From NCBI GenBank assembly GCA_945957495.1, contig CAMFLG010000177.1:1-6786 (forward strand): a stretch of 6,786 nt of DNA, in the 5' to 3' direction. Position numbers and translations under genes: made by a program. Of this stretch, positions 5,459-6,786 are shown one piece after another. Origin of the DNA: an uncultured Pseudorhodobacter sp. GTDB lineage: Bacteria > Pseudomonadota > Alphaproteobacteria > Rhodobacterales > Rhodobacteraceae. The notes beneath the pieces were generated by a model. That model was not told the DNA's origin. It saw nothing but the letters and a program-made list of their open reading frames with translations, and searched no databases. Position 1 is the first letter of the stretch; each line of letters starts with the position of its first letter.

Positions 5459-5980
5459 ATGGCCCTGAACGACCTTTTCACCCGCGCCGGAAACGTCTGC
5501 GAATTCTGTGGCGATGCCGATGATCTGGCGGCCGTCGCCTTCGCACCGGCGGGCGATGTGCTGCTTTGTGCCGCCTGCCGGGGGGAAACCGATGTGCCCG
5601 CTGATCATTGGCGCTGCCTTGAAGGCGCCGCGTGGAGCGGCGAACCCGCCGTTCAACTGGCCGTCTGGCGCAAGCTGGGTGCAATTGATGCACCTTGGGC
5701 GACCGAGGCGCGCGACGCCATGGTGCTTTTGCCCGAGGTTGCCGGTTGGGCCGATGCGCCCGCAGCCGTCGAACACCGCGACAGCAATGGCGCGGTTCTG
5801 GTGCAGGGCGATACCGTCGTTCTGATCAAGGATCTGGTGGTGAAAGGCGCGAACTTTACCGCCAAACGGGGCACGGCGGTGCGCGGTATCGCCTTGGTGC
5901 CCGATAATGCGGCCCAGATCGAAGGCCGCGTCGAAGGTCAGCGCATCGTCATCCTGACCGAGTTCGTCAAGAAACGCTAA
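5459..5980 (+). CDS. yjdM: PhnA/YjdM-family zinc-ribbon protein
   Basis: The C-terminal part (about 106-173: DSNGAVLVQGDTVVLIKDL through ILTEFVKKR) matches the PhnA domain of Escherichia coli YjdM. That protein was once linked to alkylphosphonate use, but its biochemical role is not established. It must not be confused with phosphonoacetate hydrolase, also called PhnA. The N-terminus has two CxxC pairs, Cys14/Cys17 and Cys37/Cys40, a likely zinc ribbon, then a linker with several Trp (51, 59, 70, 80, 97). At 173 residues it is longer than the roughly 110-residue E. coli protein, the extra length being the middle segment. AAAGGAA (5447-5453) supports the ATG at 5459. No phosphonate genes are nearby, so the phosphonate label is only a family name here. 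Its stop lies 3 bases from the convergent mrp stop. Confidence 0.88.
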   Translation: MALNDLFTRAGNVCEFCGDADDLAAVAFAPAGDVLLCAACRGETDVPADHWRCLEGAAWSGEPAVQLAVWRKLGAIDAPWATEARDAMVLLPEVAGWADAPAAVEHRDSNGAVLVQGDTVVLIKDLVVKGANFTAKRGTAVRGIALVPDNAAQIEGRVEGQRIVILTEFVKKR

Positions 5981-5983
5981 GCC

Positions 5984-6786
5984 TCAGGCCATCCCCCCGG
6001 CAACCAGCCGCGCGGCCAACCGGGCATAGGCCTCTGCGGTTGCCCCGTCACCCGCTGCAATCGGCGTGCCCGAATCTCCGGCAACGCGAACCTCCAAGGC
6101 CAGCGGCAGTTCGCCCAGGAAGGGCAGGTTCAGCCGCTTTGCCTCGTCCGCCACGCCGCCATGGCCGAACAGATGCGCCTCATGGCCACAGTTCGGACAG
6201 ACATAGCTGGACATGTTCTCGATCAGGCCCAGCACCGGCGTTTTCATCTTCTGGAACATGTCCAAAGCCTTGCGCGCATCCAGCAAAGCCACGTCCTGCG
6301 GGGTGGACACCACGATGGCACCGGTCAGCTGCGTGCTTTGACACAGGCTTAGCTGCACATCCCCCGTCCCCGGCGGCAGGTCAATGATCAGCACGTCCAG
6401 ATCCCCCCAGGCCACCTGCGTCAGCAACTGTTGCAGCGCCCCCATCAGCATCGGCCCGCGCCAGATCACCGCCTCATTCTCGCGCAGCATCAGGCCAAGC
6501 GACATCATCGCCACGCCATGCGCCATCACCGGATTGATCGTTTTGCCGTCGGGCGAAGAGGGACGTCTGGAAACCCCCATCATGCGCGGCTGGCTAGGCC
6601 CGTGGATATCGGCATCCAGCAGGCCCACACGGCGCCCCTGCCGTGCCAAGGCCACCGCAAGGTTTGACGAAACCGTCGATTTGCCAACCCCGCCCTTGCC
6701 GGAGCCCACGGCAATGATGTGCTCAACCCCGGCAATCCGCGCCGGGCCGCCCTGTTGCGGCTTGGGGTGTTGGCCGATTTTAAGGC
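5984..6786 (-). CDS. mrp: Mrp/ApbC-family Fe-S carrier ATPase, N-terminus off the edge
   Basis: Mrp/ApbC (NBP35-like) proteins are cytoplasmic P-loop ATPases that bind and pass on iron-sulfur clusters. The frame is open to the right edge and shows 266 residues, numbered here from the edge. The deviant Walker A GSGKGGVGKST is at 27-37 and DADIHGPSQPRMMG at 57-70. IIDLPPGTGD is at 133-142, and the cluster-binding CPNC has Cys196 and Cys199. The sequence ahead of Walker A (IGQHPKPQQGG, then ARIAGVEHIIAV) is the usual family linker. The GTG at 6709 codes for Val within that region and is not the start; roughly 90-100 residues, the N-terminal MIP18/DUF59-type domain, are missing beyond the window. 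It runs toward yjdM with a 3-base gap. No link to the PHB genes is visible. Confidence 0.95.
   Translation of the reverse strand, partial: LKIGQHPKPQQGGPARIAGVEHIIAVGSGKGGVGKSTVSSNLAVALARQGRRVGLLDADIHGPSQPRMMGVSRRPSSPDGKTINPVMAHGVAMMSLGLMLRENEAVIWRGPMLMGALQQLLTQVAWGDLDVLIIDLPPGTGDVQLSLCQSTQLTGAIVVSTPQDVALLDARKALDMFQKMKTPVLGLIENMSSYVCPNCGHEAHLFGHGGVADEAKRLNLPFLGELPLALEVRVAGDSGTPIAAGDGATAEAYARLAARLVAGGMA

Noticed and set aside
5459..5980. Phosphonate degradation function for the PhnA-family gene
   Set aside because: The name is historical. No C-P lyase, phosphonate transporter or phosphonoacetate hydrolase gene is nearby, and the protein is a small zinc-ribbon/PhnA-domain protein.
6707..6709. 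GTG 6709 as the mrp start codon
   Set aside because: The frame stays open to the window edge, and the residues before it (VEHIIAV) are the normal lead-in to the Walker A motif, so the true start is outside the window.

Overview
The window looks like a draft contig from a high-GC alphaproteobacterium of the Rhodobacter/Paracoccus group (Rhodobacteraceae). The basis is the GC-rich coding style and the close resemblance, from memory, of PhaZ, PhaC, PhaP and PhaR to proteins of that group. Bases 1-47 are not genomic: they are the end of an Illumina P7 primer, an 8-base index, and the Nextera read-2/Tn5 mosaic-end adapter. Genomic sequence starts at 48.

The left two thirds is a complete polyhydroxybutyrate (PHB) module. 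phaZ (intracellular PHB depolymerase, minus strand, cut at its 3' end by the adapter) diverges from phaC (class I PHB synthase). phaC is followed by phaP (phasin, the granule coat protein), phaR (PHB-sensing repressor) and a LysR-type regulator that begins 3 bases after the phaR stop. PhaC makes the polymer, PhaZ mobilises it, PhaP coats the granule, and PhaR is expected to hold phaP and itself off until nascent PHB titrates it away.

The intergenic regions carry a consistent regulatory code. CTGC-N3-GCAG palindromes occur between phaZ and phaC (1276-1286) and twice before phaP (3151-3161 and 3179-3189). The second phaP site sits exactly between a good -35 (TTGAAT) and -10 (TATATT). Before phaR there are two 14-base direct repeats, 21 bases apart, containing near-copies of the same motif. 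A strong GC hairpin followed by T-rich sequence separates phaP from phaR.

The right third is ordinary housekeeping: a PhnA/YjdM-type zinc-ribbon protein (plus strand) converging, with only 3 bases between stop codons, on an Mrp/ApbC-family Fe-S carrier P-loop ATPase (minus strand, its N-terminus beyond the right edge). No RNA gene, CRISPR array, insertion sequence or phage gene was seen. No stretch over 300 bases lacks a gene. I found no previously undescribed system; the points of most interest are the adapter artefact, the PhaR operator architecture and the regulator coupled to phaR.
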